Shown: positions 9,277 to 18,364 of the stretch, piece by piece
Numbering within the stretch: the stretch's first letter is position 1
Layout of the letters: every line of letters starts with the position of its first letter
Assembly: GCF_030410485.1 (NCBI RefSeq)
Contig: NZ_JAUHHC010000001.1
Span: forward strand, 124,001 to 188,000
DNA: 64,000 bases
Direction: 5' to 3'
Origin: Roseateles violae
GTDB taxonomy: Bacteria; Pseudomonadota; Gammaproteobacteria; Burkholderiales; Burkholderiaceae_C
Notes under the pieces: generated by a model
Seen by the model: the letters and a program-made list of their open reading frames with translations, nothing else
Told to the model about the DNA's origin: nothing
The model's database searches: none
Position numbers and translations under genes: made by a program

Positions 9277-10383
9277 TCAGCGGGCGGGGGCGATGCGCTT
9301 CAGCGCCTCCTCGGCCAGCCAGCGCGTCAGTGCGGCGGCATCGAGATCGCGGCGCGCCAGCGGCGCGGCCTGGCCCGACCACAGCGACATGAAGTCGCCC
9401 GCGCCGGCGTCGCCCTTGGGCTCGCTGGCCGCGCGCAGCGGCAGCAGCGCGCCGCCGGCCAGCGGAAAGGCCGGCGCCAGCGGCGAGATCGGCCCGACTT
9501 CGCGCATCAGCCGGTTGACGATGCCGCGCGCCGGCCGGCCGGTGAACAGATTGGTCAGGGCAGTGCGCTCGGCCGCCTCGCTGCGCAGCGCGGCGCGATG
9601 CGGCGCCGGCAGCCTGGCTTCGGGCGTGAACAGATAGGCGGTGCCGATCTGCACGGCCGCGGCGCCCAGCGCGAAGGCCGCATGGATGCCGCGCGGATCG
9701 CCGATGCCGCCGGCCGCGATCACCGGCAGGCGCACCGCGTCGACGATCAGCGGCACGAGCGCGAAGGTCCCGACCTGGGTGGCCAGATCGTCGTCCAGAA
9801 AGAGGCCGCGGTGGCCGCCGGCCTCGAAGCCCTGGGCAATGATCGCGTCGATGCCCTGCGCCTCCAGCCAGCGTGCCTCGGCCACCGTGGTCGCCGAGGC
9901 GATCAGCTTGGCGCCGCTGGCCTTGACGCGATCCAGCAGCACCGGCTCGGGCAGGCCGAAATGGAAGCTGACGACCTCGGGGCGGCATTCCTCGATCAGC
10001 GCGGCGCTGTCGGCATCGAAGGGCTGACGGTTCGAGGCCGGCACCGGCGCTTGCGGGTCCGCGCCCAGTTCGAGGTAATAGCCGCTCAGGCGCTCGCGCC
10101 AGGCCGCCTCGCGTGCCGCATCCGGCGGCGGCGGCCGGTGGCAGAAGAAGTTCAGATTGATGGGCTTGCGCGTGCCCGCGCGGATCAGCCGCAGCTGCTC
10201 GCGCTGCTGGGCCGGGCTTAGCAGCGCGCAGGGCAGCGAGCCGAGGCCACCGGCCTCGGACACCGCCACCGCCATCTCGTGCAGATTCGGGCCGGCCATC
10301 GGTGCCTGCACGATGGGCAGCTCGATGCCGAACAGATCGAGCAGGCGGCCATCGGGCCAGGCGGATTTCTTCACATCGCTCAT
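9277..10383 (-). CDS. Nitronate monooxygenase family FMN protein
   Basis: 368 residues in a TIM-barrel. The start reads PIVQAPMAGP, the core has IIAQGFEAGGHRG with the conserved GxEAGGH flavin site, and then VIAAGGIGDPRGIHAAFALGA and VQIGTAYLF for phosphate binding. These fit class I nitronate monooxygenases (formerly 2-nitropropane dioxygenases), which oxidise alkyl nitronates such as propionate 3-nitronate with FMN and oxygen. It is the last gene of an operon whose three genes each overlap by ATGA (AEC permease, GNAT, this gene). Such enzymes are often misannotated as enoyl reductases, but the AGGH motif argues for the monooxygenase. Confidence 0.88.
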   Translation of the reverse strand: MSDVKKSAWPDGRLLDLFGIELPIVQAPMAGPNLHEMAVAVSEAGGLGSLPCALLSPAQQREQLRLIRAGTRKPINLNFFCHRPPPPDAAREAAWRERLSGYYLELGADPQAPVPASNRQPFDADSAALIEECRPEVVSFHFGLPEPVLLDRVKASGAKLIASATTVAEARWLEAQGIDAIIAQGFEAGGHRGLFLDDDLATQVGTFALVPLIVDAVRLPVIAAGGIGDPRGIHAAFALGAAAVQIGTAYLFTPEARLPAPHRAALRSEAAERTALTNLFTGRPARGIVNRLMREVGPISPLAPAFPLAGGALLPLRAASEPKGDAGAGDFMSLWSGQAAPLARRDLDAAALTRWLAEEALKRIAPAR

Positions 10384-11246
10384 CGCATTGCTCCGGTCGG
10401 GGCGCGCATCAGCAGCTGGTGCAGCGGCAGCGGCTGGAAGCCGCTGTCGCGCAAGGCCTGGCCCCCGGTGTCCAGGCGCTGCAGCTGCGGCACCCTGATG
10501 CGCTGCGCCGGATGGGCGGCGCGCAGCGCCCGCAGCAGCCGCCGCGCCTCATTTTGCGCCGGCCGCCAGTCGATCAGGCTGGCGATCGCCAAGCTGTCGG
10601 CGTCGAGCCGGCTGAACAGCAAGAGGGCGCTGCCCAGCTGCCAGCCGAGCAGCTCGGCGGTGCCGGCGGCCAGCGCCGCCGGCGTCTGCTGCAGCGGCAG
10701 TTCGGCCAGGCGCGGCAGGGCCTCCCGCTCGATCCAGGCAAAGGCCGCGGCGCGGTCCAGCCGGTCGATCGCGGCCGGCGGCTCGGCGGCGGCACCGCCC
10801 GGCGCCGCGGCCTCGTAGCCCTGCAGCTCGTGCAGGGTCTCGAAGCCGCGACTGCGGTACAGGCGCAGCGCGCGCTCGTTCTGCGCGAACACCTCCAGCT
10901 CCACCTCGGCCAGGCCGGCCGCGGCGGCACGGGCGATGAAGTCGTCCAGCAGGCGCGGCGCGGCGCCGCTGCCGCGCGCGGCCGGCACGACGCCCATGGT
11001 CGCCAGCCGCCAGCGCGGTCGCCCGACCGGCCGCGGCGCGACGAAGGCAAAGGCCAGCGGCTGCCCGCCCTGCATCAGCACGCGGCTCAGCGCCAGGTCC
11101 ACGCATTGGCGCGCCAGGAACTGCGGCCACTGCGCCGGGCTGAGCGCGAAGGGGCCGATCAGATAGTCGGCAAAGGCCTGGCCGAAGGCGGCATGCAGGG
11201 CCGCCGGGTCGACCCGGTCGGCCGGGTACAGCGCCGCGCTGCTCAT
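10380..11246 (-). CDS. GNAT acetyltransferase with a C-terminal extension
   Basis: 288 residues. The first half is a GNAT fold: ATMGVVPAARGSGAAPRLLDDFI holds the acetyl-CoA R/Q-x-x-G-x-G/A loop, followed by VELEVFAQNERALRLYRSRGFE, the usual last strands. The second half (about 150-288) is another GNAT-like region without a clear acetyl-CoA loop (RLDADSLAIASLIDW, RIRVPQLQRLDTGGQALRDSGFQ), so a degenerate tandem GNAT is likely. The substrate is unknown. It overlaps both neighbours by ATGA, so it should be translated in step with the permease and the flavoenzyme. Confidence 0.8.
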   Translation of the reverse strand: MSSAALYPADRVDPAALHAAFGQAFADYLIGPFALSPAQWPQFLARQCVDLALSRVLMQGGQPLAFAFVAPRPVGRPRWRLATMGVVPAARGSGAAPRLLDDFIARAAAAGLAEVELEVFAQNERALRLYRSRGFETLHELQGYEAAAPGGAAAEPPAAIDRLDRAAAFAWIEREALPRLAELPLQQTPAALAAGTAELLGWQLGSALLLFSRLDADSLAIASLIDWRPAQNEARRLLRALRAAHPAQRIRVPQLQRLDTGGQALRDSGFQPLPLHQLLMRAPTGAMR

Positions 11247-12244
11247 CGCGCCTCCAGGGCGCTCAGCAGCGCCAGCCACAGCGGCGCGCTCAGCACGAAC
11301 AGCAGGGTGGACAGCACGATGGTCGCCGTGCTCTCGCCCTCCAGGCTGCGGTAGCGCTGGGCAAAGATCAGCGCGTTGGAGCCGGTCGGCAGCGCCGCCA
11401 TCATCACGACCACCGCCAGCGGCAGGCCGCTCAGACCCAGGCCCCAATGCGCGATCAGCAGCACCAGCGCCGGCAGCGCCAGCAGCTTGCACGCCACCAG
11501 GCCCAGCATGCCGCGCCAGGCCTTGGGCCAGCCGTAGTAGGCCATGGACATGCCGATCAGGGTCAGGCACAGCGGCACGACGGCGGTGCTGAGCAGCTGC
11601 AAGACCTCGTCGAGCACGGCCGGCAGCGCCAGCTCCGTCGCGTTCCAGGCCAGACCCGCCAGCACCGGCAGCACGACCGGATGGATGATGGTGTTGCGCA
11701 CGGTCAGGCCCAGGGTCGCCGCCAGGCCCTGCGAGCGCTGGCGGCTGCGCGCCAGGTCCAGCTCGACCAGGGCGGTCAGCACGGTCAGCACCGTCAGCGC
11801 GTGCAGGCTCAGGATGGTGATGTGCAGGCCCAGGCCCGCCTCGCCGAACACGCCGGCGGCCAGCGGCACGCCGATCTGCATGGTGTTGCCGAACACCGCG
11901 TTGATCGCCTGCACGCTGGGCCGCGCGGCGCTCTCCTCGTCGCGCACCGGCGTGCGCCGGCGCTGCCAGCCGTAGACGGCCAGCGCCAGCAGGATCAGTG
12001 GGCCGAAGAAGGCCAGCAGCAGCAGCCAGGGCAGATCGCCCAGGTCCAGCCGCGCCGTCGTGCGGAACAGCAGCGCCGGCACGAACAGGTAGAAGGCGGC
12101 GTTGGACAGCACGCGTGCCGGATCGCTGGCGCGGCCGCCCTCGTCGGCCATCGTGTCGCCCAGCCAGCGCATGCGGCCGACGAACCAGCCGAGCACGACG
12201 GTGATGAAGATCGCCAGCAGCTTGTAGAAGACGGCCCAGGACAT
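11243..12244 (-). CDS. AEC family transporter
   Basis: 333 residues with about ten hydrophobic helices. The N-terminal half ends in AINAVFGNTMQIGVPLAAGVFG, the conserved N-x-x-x-x-G-x-P region of auxin-efflux-carrier-like permeases. The C-terminal half has LPLAVVVMMAALPTGSNALIFA, the matching second-repeat motif. The family exports or takes up small organic acids such as malate and malonate; the substrate here is unknown. First gene of the operon with the GNAT and nitronate monooxygenase genes. It starts 17 bases downstream of the histidine kinase stop on the same strand. Confidence 0.88.
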   Translation of the reverse strand: MSWAVFYKLLAIFITVVLGWFVGRMRWLGDTMADEGGRASDPARVLSNAAFYLFVPALLFRTTARLDLGDLPWLLLLAFFGPLILLALAVYGWQRRRTPVRDEESAARPSVQAINAVFGNTMQIGVPLAAGVFGEAGLGLHITILSLHALTVLTVLTALVELDLARSRQRSQGLAATLGLTVRNTIIHPVVLPVLAGLAWNATELALPAVLDEVLQLLSTAVVPLCLTLIGMSMAYYGWPKAWRGMLGLVACKLLALPALVLLIAHWGLGLSGLPLAVVVMMAALPTGSNALIFAQRYRSLEGESTATIVLSTLLFVLSAPLWLALLSALEAR

Positions 12245-12261
12245 GGGCGGCAGTATGCCCG

Positions 12262-14118
12262 TCAGCCCAGGGTCGGCAGCACGAGCTCGAAGCTGAATGT
12301 GCTGCCCGCGCCCAGCTCGCTGTGGACCTCGATCTGGCCGTCCATCAGCCGCACCAGCTGCTGGCTGATGGACAGGCCCAGGCCCGTGCCGCCATGGCGG
12401 CGCGATTCGTCGGCCACCTGCTCGAAGGGCTGGAACAGCCGGCCCAGCTGGTCGCGCGCCATGCCGATGCCGCTGTCGCGCACCTCGAAGCGCAGCCGCG
12501 CCCGGCCCGGCAGTTGCTCGAGCAGGCGCACGGTCAGGCCCAGGCCGCCGGCGTCGGTGAACTTGACCGCGTTCGACAGCAGGTTCAGCAAGACCTGGCG
12601 CAGGCGCTGGCCGTCGACCAGCACGCGCGGCGGCAGCGCCGCATCCAGCTCGACCTCGAAGCGCAGGCGCTTCTGCTCGGCGCGCAGGCGCACCGCGTCG
12701 GCCGCGACCTCCAGCAGCGCGCGCAGATCGACGGGCGCCGGCTGCAGCCGCACCTTGCCGGCCTCGATGCTGGCCATGTCCAGCACGTCCGAGATCAGCG
12801 CCAGCAGATGCTCGCCCGAATCGCGGATCAGATTGATCTTGCCCTGCTGCGCCTGGCCCAGGCTCGGATCCATCTGCAGCAGCTGCGCGAAGCCGAGGAT
12901 GGCGTTCAGCGGGGTGCGGAACTCGTGGCTCATGGTCGCCAGGAAGCGGCTCTTGCTCTGGTTGGCGCTCTCGGCGCGCTTCTTGGCCCGGCTCAGCTCC
13001 AGCGTGCGCTCGGCCACCAGCTCCTCCAGATGCTCGCGATGCCGGGCCAGCTCCTGCTCGGCCAGACGGCGGCGGCTGATGTCGCTGATCATGCCCTCGA
13101 TGCGCGGGCCGTCGGCGGTGCGCACCCGATGCGCGCTCAGCTCGATCCAGAGCTGGCGGCCGTCGTGGGTGGCGATCTGCAGCGGCAGTTGCTGCAACTG
13201 GCCGCGGCCCAGCGCGGCAACGATGCGGCCGTAGTCGGCCGCGCCGATATGCGCCAGCCCGCGCAGCCGCCGGCTCTCCGCCAGCGCGCGAGCCGGATCG
13301 GCAAAGCCCAGCAGATGCGCCAGCGCGCTGTTCAGCCCCAGCAGGCGGCCGCGCGCATCGGTCTGGAAGATGCCCTCGGTGGCGTTCTCGAACAGGCTGC
13401 GGTAGCGCTCCTCGCTGCGCCGCAGCCCCTCGGACGAGGCCTTCAGCTGCTCGCTCATTGCGTTGAACTGCTGCGTCAGCGCGCCCAGTTCGTCATTGCG
13501 CTCGACCTCCATGCGCGTGCCCAGCTCGCCCGAGGCGACGCGGCGCGCCAGCGCACCGAGCCGCGCGACCGGCCGTCGCACCAGCAGGTCGACCATCAGA
13601 TAGCTGGTGATGACGATGGCCGCCAGCACCGCGGCCAGCAGGCCCATCACGAAGCGGCGCGTCTGCGCGACCTTGTCCAGCACCTGTTCGCGGCTGAAGA
13701 CCAGGGTGGCGCGGCCGATCGCCTGCACCGGCGCCTGCTCGACCTCCTGGTGCAGGATGTCGAACTCGCGCCGCAGCGGCTGCACCGGCGGTTTGGCGCG
13801 CTGGCGGCGCAGCGGGCCGGCGGCCAGGCCCTGGGTCTGCAGCTCGATCGAGTGGATCTCCGGATCGGCCATCACCGCATCGAGCAGATTGTCGATCGCG
13901 GCGCTGTCCAGATTCCAGATCGGGCCGGCGAAGCCGCGCGCGACCAGGTCGGCCATGCGCGCCTCGCGCTGCGCCAGCGCCTCGCTGAGCTGCGCCTCCT
14001 CGTGATCGATCCAGTACCAGCCGAGGGCCAGCACCAGCAGGCCGGCGGCGATCGCGATGCCGGCCATCAGCCGCGCCGGAATTCCGATGCTGAGCGACTT
14101 CAGGGGCATCCAGGCCAT
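12262..14118 (-). CDS. PAS-domain sensor histidine kinase
   Basis: 618 residues. Membrane helix at about 17-36, extracytoplasmic region (40-155), second helix (about 157-180), HAMP (about 180-233), PAS (about 236-350) and a coiled coil. HisKA carries the phosphorylated His398 in SHEFRTPLNAI. The ATPase domain has NLLSNAVKFT, DSGIGM and GTGLGLSIS. It lacks a receiver domain, and no response regulator gene is nearby, so the partner is elsewhere. The ATG at 14118 is preferred over one 33 bases upstream because AGGAGG lies about ten bases before it. The signal is unknown; the periplasmic part resembles simple four-helix or mixed sensor regions. Confidence 0.9.
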   Translation of the reverse strand: MAWMPLKSLSIGIPARLMAGIAIAAGLLVLALGWYWIDHEEAQLSEALAQREARMADLVARGFAGPIWNLDSAAIDNLLDAVMADPEIHSIELQTQGLAAGPLRRQRAKPPVQPLRREFDILHQEVEQAPVQAIGRATLVFSREQVLDKVAQTRRFVMGLLAAVLAAIVITSYLMVDLLVRRPVARLGALARRVASGELGTRMEVERNDELGALTQQFNAMSEQLKASSEGLRRSEERYRSLFENATEGIFQTDARGRLLGLNSALAHLLGFADPARALAESRRLRGLAHIGAADYGRIVAALGRGQLQQLPLQIATHDGRQLWIELSAHRVRTADGPRIEGMISDISRRRLAEQELARHREHLEELVAERTLELSRAKKRAESANQSKSRFLATMSHEFRTPLNAILGFAQLLQMDPSLGQAQQGKINLIRDSGEHLLALISDVLDMASIEAGKVRLQPAPVDLRALLEVAADAVRLRAEQKRLRFEVELDAALPPRVLVDGQRLRQVLLNLLSNAVKFTDAGGLGLTVRLLEQLPGRARLRFEVRDSGIGMARDQLGRLFQPFEQVADESRRHGGTGLGLSISQQLVRLMDGQIEVHSELGAGSTFSFELVLPTLG

Positions 14119-14179
14119 CGTCGGCAATCCTCCTCGAACGGCGCCCAGCATAAAGGCATTCCTTGACGGCGCCGCCGCT

Positions 14180-15066
14180 TCAGCGCGCCGGCCGGGCCGG
14201 GAAGGCCCATTTCAGCGCCCGCGTCAGCGCGACCGGGTTGACGCTCAGATGGTCCTCGCCGGCGATCACCTCGGCGCGCAGGCGCAGGCCCGGGTAGCGG
14301 CGCGACTTCAGCAGGCGCTCGAAGCGGCGCATATCGGCCACCATGTCCGCCTCGTCGCCGCCGCGCCGGCGGCCTCGAACTCGCCGACGCTCAGCAGCAG
14401 CTGGGCCGGCAGGTCCTGGTGGCGCGCCGCATAGGCGCGCTCGCGCTCGAACATCAGGCCCTGGTCGAACCACAGCGAGGGGCTGGACAGCGCATAGCGC
14501 TCGAACAGCGCCCGCTCGCTGAGCAGGATGTCGGCGCCCAGCAGCGCGCCATAGGAATGGCCGGCAAAGGTCTTGCGCGCCATGTCCACGCGGTAGCTCC
14601 TGGCGATCAGCGGCAGCACCTCGTCGGCAATGAAGCGGCGGAACGCGGCCGACTGGCCGTAGTCGGGCCGCCTGCCGCCGTCCGGCTTGGTCGAGCCCCC
14701 GGCGCTGGGCGTGTAGTCGCGGCCGCGGCTCAGCTGCGGCGTGTCGCCCTTCGCATAGCTGAGGCCGACCAGGATGAAGTCCTCCAGCCCGCGCCCCTGG
14801 TCGCCGACCCGGCGCGCGATGCTGCGCACCAGCGGAAAGGCGTAGTTGGCGTCCATCACCAGCAGCAGCGGATAGCGGCGCTCGCCGCTGGCCGCATAGC
14901 CCTCGGGCAGGCTGACGAAGAGCTGGTAATCGCGCGGCAGGCTGCGCGAAGCAAGCTCCAGCACCTCGGTGCCGTCGAGCTGGTAGGCCGGCGCGGCCGC
15001 GGCGCCCGGGCCCACCAGGCACAGCGCCGCCAGCGCCAGCCGGCGCAGGACCGAGGCGAGCGCCAT
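14180..15066 (-). pseudogene. Secreted alpha/beta-hydrolase (esterase D type), frameshifted
   Basis: The frame starting at 15066 has a signal peptide (MALASVLRRLALAALCLVGPGAAAAP) and an esterase fold: RRYPLLLVMDANYAF and the nucleophile elbow FAGHSYGALLG. After VGEFEAAGAAAT it runs into a wrong frame and stops at 14308. The missing end is in a neighbouring frame (DEADMVADMRRFERLLKSRR, then VIAGEDHLSVNPVALTRAL), which supplies the expected catalytic His in GEDH and ends at 14180. Restoring one base within the GCG tract at about 14356-14364 joins the two. Intact relatives are ferri-siderophore or carboxyl esterases. Either a real slippage mutation or a sequencing error. It follows topB by 4 bases. 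Confidence 0.8.
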
Positions 15067-15070
15067 CGCC

Positions 15071-17674
15071 TCAGCCCTTGGCCGTCGTCTTCTTGGCCGC
15101 CGTGCTCTTCTTGGCCGCGGGCGCCTTGGCCGCGCGGGGCTCGAATTCGAACATCACCTTGCCCTCCTTCTTGTCGTAGGCCAGGAAGGCCTTGAACTTG
15201 CGGCGGGTCTTGTTCGACACGAAGTTCTCCAGCAGATCGGTCTTGCCGCTGGCCAGCAGTTTCTTCATCTGCTCGGGCTCGATCGGCTGCTGCAGGATGA
15301 TCTTGCCGCTCTTGAAGTCGCAGGTGACGTTGGCGCCGACCGCATGCTCGCAGACATAGTTGCTGCCATGCTCATAGACATGGCCCTGGCACTTGGGGCA
15401 GGCGCCCAGCGAAGACTGGCCGCTGAAGTCGACCGGCTCACCGTCGCCCTCGGCCTTCTTCGCATCCTCGCCGAAGTCGAACTCGAGCTTCCAGTTCTGG
15501 ATCTCTTCGTCGTAGACCAGGGCCAGCTCGGCGGTGAAGGGCCAGCCGGCCTTGGAGCGGAAGCCTTCCAGCGGGCCGATCTTCTTGTCGCGCAGGAATT
15601 GCTCGACCTCGTGCAGCTCGAAGCTGCGACCGCCGGGGATCTTGCCGATCGAGAAGCCGCAGGCATCGCTGCCGTCGCCGCTCTTGCCCACGCAGCTGAA
15701 GCGGCGGTAGTTCTCCCTGACGATGCCGCCGCATTTCGGGCAGGGCGTCTTCAGCGTCGCGTAATCGCCGGGGATGGTGTCGCGGTCGTATTCCTTGGCC
15801 TTGCGCACGACCTTCTCGGTCATCGCGGCGATCTCGGCCATGAAGGCCTCGCGGTCCAGGCGGCCCTTCTCCATCTCGGCCAGCTTGAATTCCCAGTCGC
15901 CGGTCAGCTCGGGCTTGGTCAGGTCCTCGATGTCCAGGCCGCGCAGGAGCGTCATCAGCTGGAAGGCCTTAGCGGTCGGGATCAGCTCGCGGCCGTCGCG
16001 GATCATGTACTTCTCGGTCAACAGCCCTTCGATCGTCGCGGCCCGCGTGGCCGGCGTACCCAGGCCCTTTTCGGCCATGGCCTCGCGCAGCTCGTCGTCG
16101 TCGACCAGCTTGCCGGCGCCTTCCATTGCCGACAGCAGGGTCGCTTCGGTGTAGCGGGCGGGCGGCTTGGTCGCCAGCGCCTTCACCTCGACGCTCTCGG
16201 TGCGCACGATCTCGCCCGGCGCGACGGCCACCAGGCTGGCATCGTCCTCCTGCGCCTCCTTGCCGTAGACGGCCAGCCAGCCCGGCTTGACCAGCACCTT
16301 GCCATTGGTCTGGAAGCTGTAGTCCTTGCCGGCGGCGCTGACGGTGCTGATGCGCGTCGTCACCTGGAACTCGGCCGGCGGGAAGAACACCGCCAGGAAG
16401 CGCTTGACGACCAGGTCGTAGAGCTTGGCCTCGATCTCGGTCAGGCTCTTGGGCGCCTGCAGCGTCGGGATGATGGCGAAGTGGTCCGAGACCTTGGCGT
16501 TGTCGAAGACCTTCTTGGTCGGCTTGATATAGCCTTCCTTGATCGCCTTCTTGGCATGGACGCTCAGCTCGCGCAGCGGGCCCGGCACGTCCTCCGAGGC
16601 GATCATCTCGGCCGTCTGCTTGGCGACGGCCAGGTAGTCCTCCGGCAGGAAGCGCGAGTCGGTCCGCGGATAGGTCAGCACCTTGTGCTTCTCGTACAGC
16701 GCCTGCGCCAGCTGCAAGGTCGTCTTGGCCGAGAAGCCGAAGCGCGAGTTGGCCTCGCGCTGCAGGGTGGTCAGGTCATAGAGCCCGCCGCTGCTGCTGG
16801 TGGTGGGCTTGCTCTCCTCGCTCACGCTGGCCGGCTGGCCCTGGACCGCAAGGCGGATCGCCTCGGCCTCGGCGGCGCTCCAGATGCGGTCGGCGCGCGC
16901 CTCGGCGTCCTCGCCCTTCTTCCATTTCGGGTCGAACCACTTGCCCTCGTACTGCCCGGCCTGGGCGTCGAAGCTGCCGCGCACCTCCCAGTAGTCGCGC
17001 GCCACATGCTTGCGGATCTTCTCCTCGCGCTCGACGACGATCGAAAGCGTGGGCGTCTGCACCCGGCCGACGGTGGTCAGGAAGAAGCCGCCGTCGCGCG
17101 AGTTGAAGGCCGTCATCGCCCGCGTGCCGTTGATGCCGACCAGCCAGTCGGCCTCCGAGCGGCAGCGCGCCGCATCGGCCAGCGGCAGCATCTGCTTGTC
17201 GCTGCGCAGCTGCTCGAAGCCGTCGCGGATGGCCTGCGGCGTCATCGACTGCAGCCACAGGCGCTGCACCGGCTTGTCCAGCTTGCCCTTGGCCGGCTGG
17301 GCGTACTGCAGGATCAGGCGGAAGATCAGCTCGCCCTCGCGGCCCGCGTCGCAGGCATTGATCAGGGCCGTCACGTCCTTGCGGCGGATCAGCTTGACCA
17401 GCGCATTGAGCCGACCCTTGCTCTTGTCGATGGGGTTCAGATCGAAGTGCGGGGGGATCACCGGCAGATTGGCGAAGCTCCACTTGCCGCGCTTGACGTC
17501 GAACTCCTCCGGCGCCTTGATCTCGACCAGATGGCCGACCGCCGAACTGACCAGATAGCTGTCGTTCTCGAAATATTCGTCGTGCTTGTCGAACTTGCCC
17601 GCCGTGGGCGTCAGCGCGCGCACGATGTCCTGGGCCACCGAGGGCTTCTCGGCAATGATCAAGGTCTTGCTCAT
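15071..17674 (-). CDS. topB: DNA topoisomerase III TopB
   Basis: 867 residues. The Toprim domain opens with [16 protein letters not shown] and contains [13 protein letters not shown]. The active-site tyrosine is in [12 protein letters not shown] (about residue 335). Type IA enzymes relax negative supercoils and decatenate DNA through a 5'-phosphotyrosine. The C-terminus has a four-cysteine zinc ribbon (CPKCGGIV ... [14 protein letters not shown]), a second related module ([10 protein letters not shown] ... CEH), and a lysine/alanine-rich tail ([17 protein letters not shown]) likely to bind DNA non-specifically. Longer than E. coli TopB because of these modules, as is usual in this order. It heads the minus-strand run, divergent from the SET gene. 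Confidence 0.95.
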   Translation of the reverse strand: MSKTLIIAEKPSVAQDIVRALTPTAGKFDKHDEYFENDSYLVSSAVGHLVEIKAPEEFDVKRGKWSFANLPVIPPHFDLNPIDKSKGRLNALVKLIRRKDVTALINACDAGREGELIFRLILQYAQPAKGKLDKPVQRLWLQSMTPQAIRDGFEQLRSDKQMLPLADAARCRSEADWLVGINGTRAMTAFNSRDGGFFLTTVGRVQTPTLSIVVEREEKIRKHVARDYWEVRGSFDAQAGQYEGKWFDPKWKKGEDAEARADRIWSAAEAEAIRLAVQGQPASVSEESKPTTSSSGGLYDLTTLQREANSRFGFSAKTTLQLAQALYEKHKVLTYPRTDSRFLPEDYLAVAKQTAEMIASEDVPGPLRELSVHAKKAIKEGYIKPTKKVFDNAKVSDHFAIIPTLQAPKSLTEIEAKLYDLVVKRFLAVFFPPAEFQVTTRISTVSAAGKDYSFQTNGKVLVKPGWLAVYGKEAQEDDASLVAVAPGEIVRTESVEVKALATKPPARYTEATLLSAMEGAGKLVDDDELREAMAEKGLGTPATRAATIEGLLTEKYMIRDGRELIPTAKAFQLMTLLRGLDIEDLTKPELTGDWEFKLAEMEKGRLDREAFMAEIAAMTEKVVRKAKEYDRDTIPGDYATLKTPCPKCGGIVRENYRRFSCVGKSGDGSDACGFSIGKIPGGRSFELHEVEQFLRDKKIGPLEGFRSKAGWPFTAELALVYDEEIQNWKLEFDFGEDAKKAEGDGEPVDFSGQSSLGACPKCQGHVYEHGSNYVCEHAVGANVTCDFKSGKIILQQPIEPEQMKKLLASGKTDLLENFVSNKTRRKFKAFLAYDKKEGKVMFEFEPRAAKAPAAKKSTAAKKTTAKG

Positions 17675-17729
17675 GGTGATAAGAAAACTTTTCTTTCCGT
17701 CCCGTTCGGACCTGTTCCCAAGCCCTGCC

Positions 17730-17735
17730 TACAAT
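17730..17735 (+). promoter_or_regulatory. Possible -10 box (TACAAT) for the SET gene
   Basis: TACAAT matches the sigma-70 -10 consensus at five of six positions in an otherwise very GC-rich gap. The best -35 candidate, TTCGGA at 17705-17710, is poor and spaced 19 bases. It lies 75 bases before the ATG at 17810. Confidence 0.35.
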
Positions 17736-17742
17736 CCGGCCT

Positions 17743-17781
17743 CGCGCGCACGCACGCCTACACGTACACGCACGCGCGCAC
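17743..17781. repeat. Alternating pyrimidine-purine tract
   Basis: CG and CA dinucleotide steps alternate almost without break, in two runs (17743-17757 and 17759-17781) separated by a single extra pyrimidine. Such tracts favour left-handed DNA under negative supercoiling. It lies in the leader between topB and the SET gene. Confidence 0.7.
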
Positions 17782-17809
17782 CCATGAATTCAATGTAACC
17801 ACAAACCAG

Positions 17810-18313
17810 ATGCCGCAAGCCGATCGCCCCAAGACCGTCGCCGCCAAGCCATCCGCCGCCTCCGGCGGGCGCCGCATCCAGGTCCGCAACTCCGGCGTGC
17901 ATGGCCGCGGCGTCTACGCGGTGGCGCCCATCCCGGCCGGCACGGTGATCATCGAGTACACCGGCGAGCGCATCAGCTGGGACGAGGCGCTCGATCGCCA
18001 TCCGCACGACCCGAAGCAGCCCAACCACACCTTCTACTTCCAGCTGGAGACCGGCGAGGTCATCGATGCGCTGCACGGCGGCAACAGCGCGCGCTGGATC
18101 AACCATGCCTGCGAGCCCAACTGCGAGGCCGACGAGGTCGATGGCCGCGTCTTCGTCAAGGCCTTGCGCGATCTGCGCCCGGGCGAGGAGCTGTTCTACG
18201 ACTACGGCCTGACCATCGACGAGCGCTACACGCCCAAGCTGAAAAAAGAATATGCCTGTCATTGCGGGAGCCCGAATTGCCGTGGCACGATGCTGGCGCC
18301 CAAACGGCGTTGA
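17810..18313 (+). CDS. SET-domain protein-lysine methyltransferase
   Basis: 167 residues, almost all SET domain. RNSGVHGRGVYAVAPIPAGT begins the fold. NHACEPN (98-104) and FYDYG (129-133) form the S-adenosylmethionine and lysine pocket. The post-SET zinc motif CHCGSPNCRG (from Cys150) is present. All catalytic positions of eukaryotic SET enzymes are kept, so it should methylate lysine on a protein; the bacterial substrate is unknown. The basic first 22 residues could bind DNA or the substrate. The start is the ATG at 17810; an earlier ATG at 17784 gives only a 4-codon frame. It lies between divergent topB and birA; 51 bases separate it from birA. Confidence 0.88.
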   Translation: MPQADRPKTVAAKPSAASGGRRIQVRNSGVHGRGVYAVAPIPAGTVIIEYTGERISWDEALDRHPHDPKQPNHTFYFQLETGEVIDALHGGNSARWINHACEPNCEADEVDGRVFVKALRDLRPGEELFYDYGLTIDERYTPKLKKEYACHCGSPNCRGTMLAPKRR

Positions 18314-18364
18314 TGCCGCTCCACTCAGGACAAGGACGCTGAAGCGACCGCGCACGCAGCAACG

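Noticed and set aside
6038-9637. 1199-residue plus-strand open frame
   Set aside because: Antisense to the M16 peptidase and neighbours; composition is that of a shadow.
15344-18313. 989-residue plus-strand open frame
   Set aside because: Only its last 167 residues (SET domain) look like protein; the rest is the antisense of topB.
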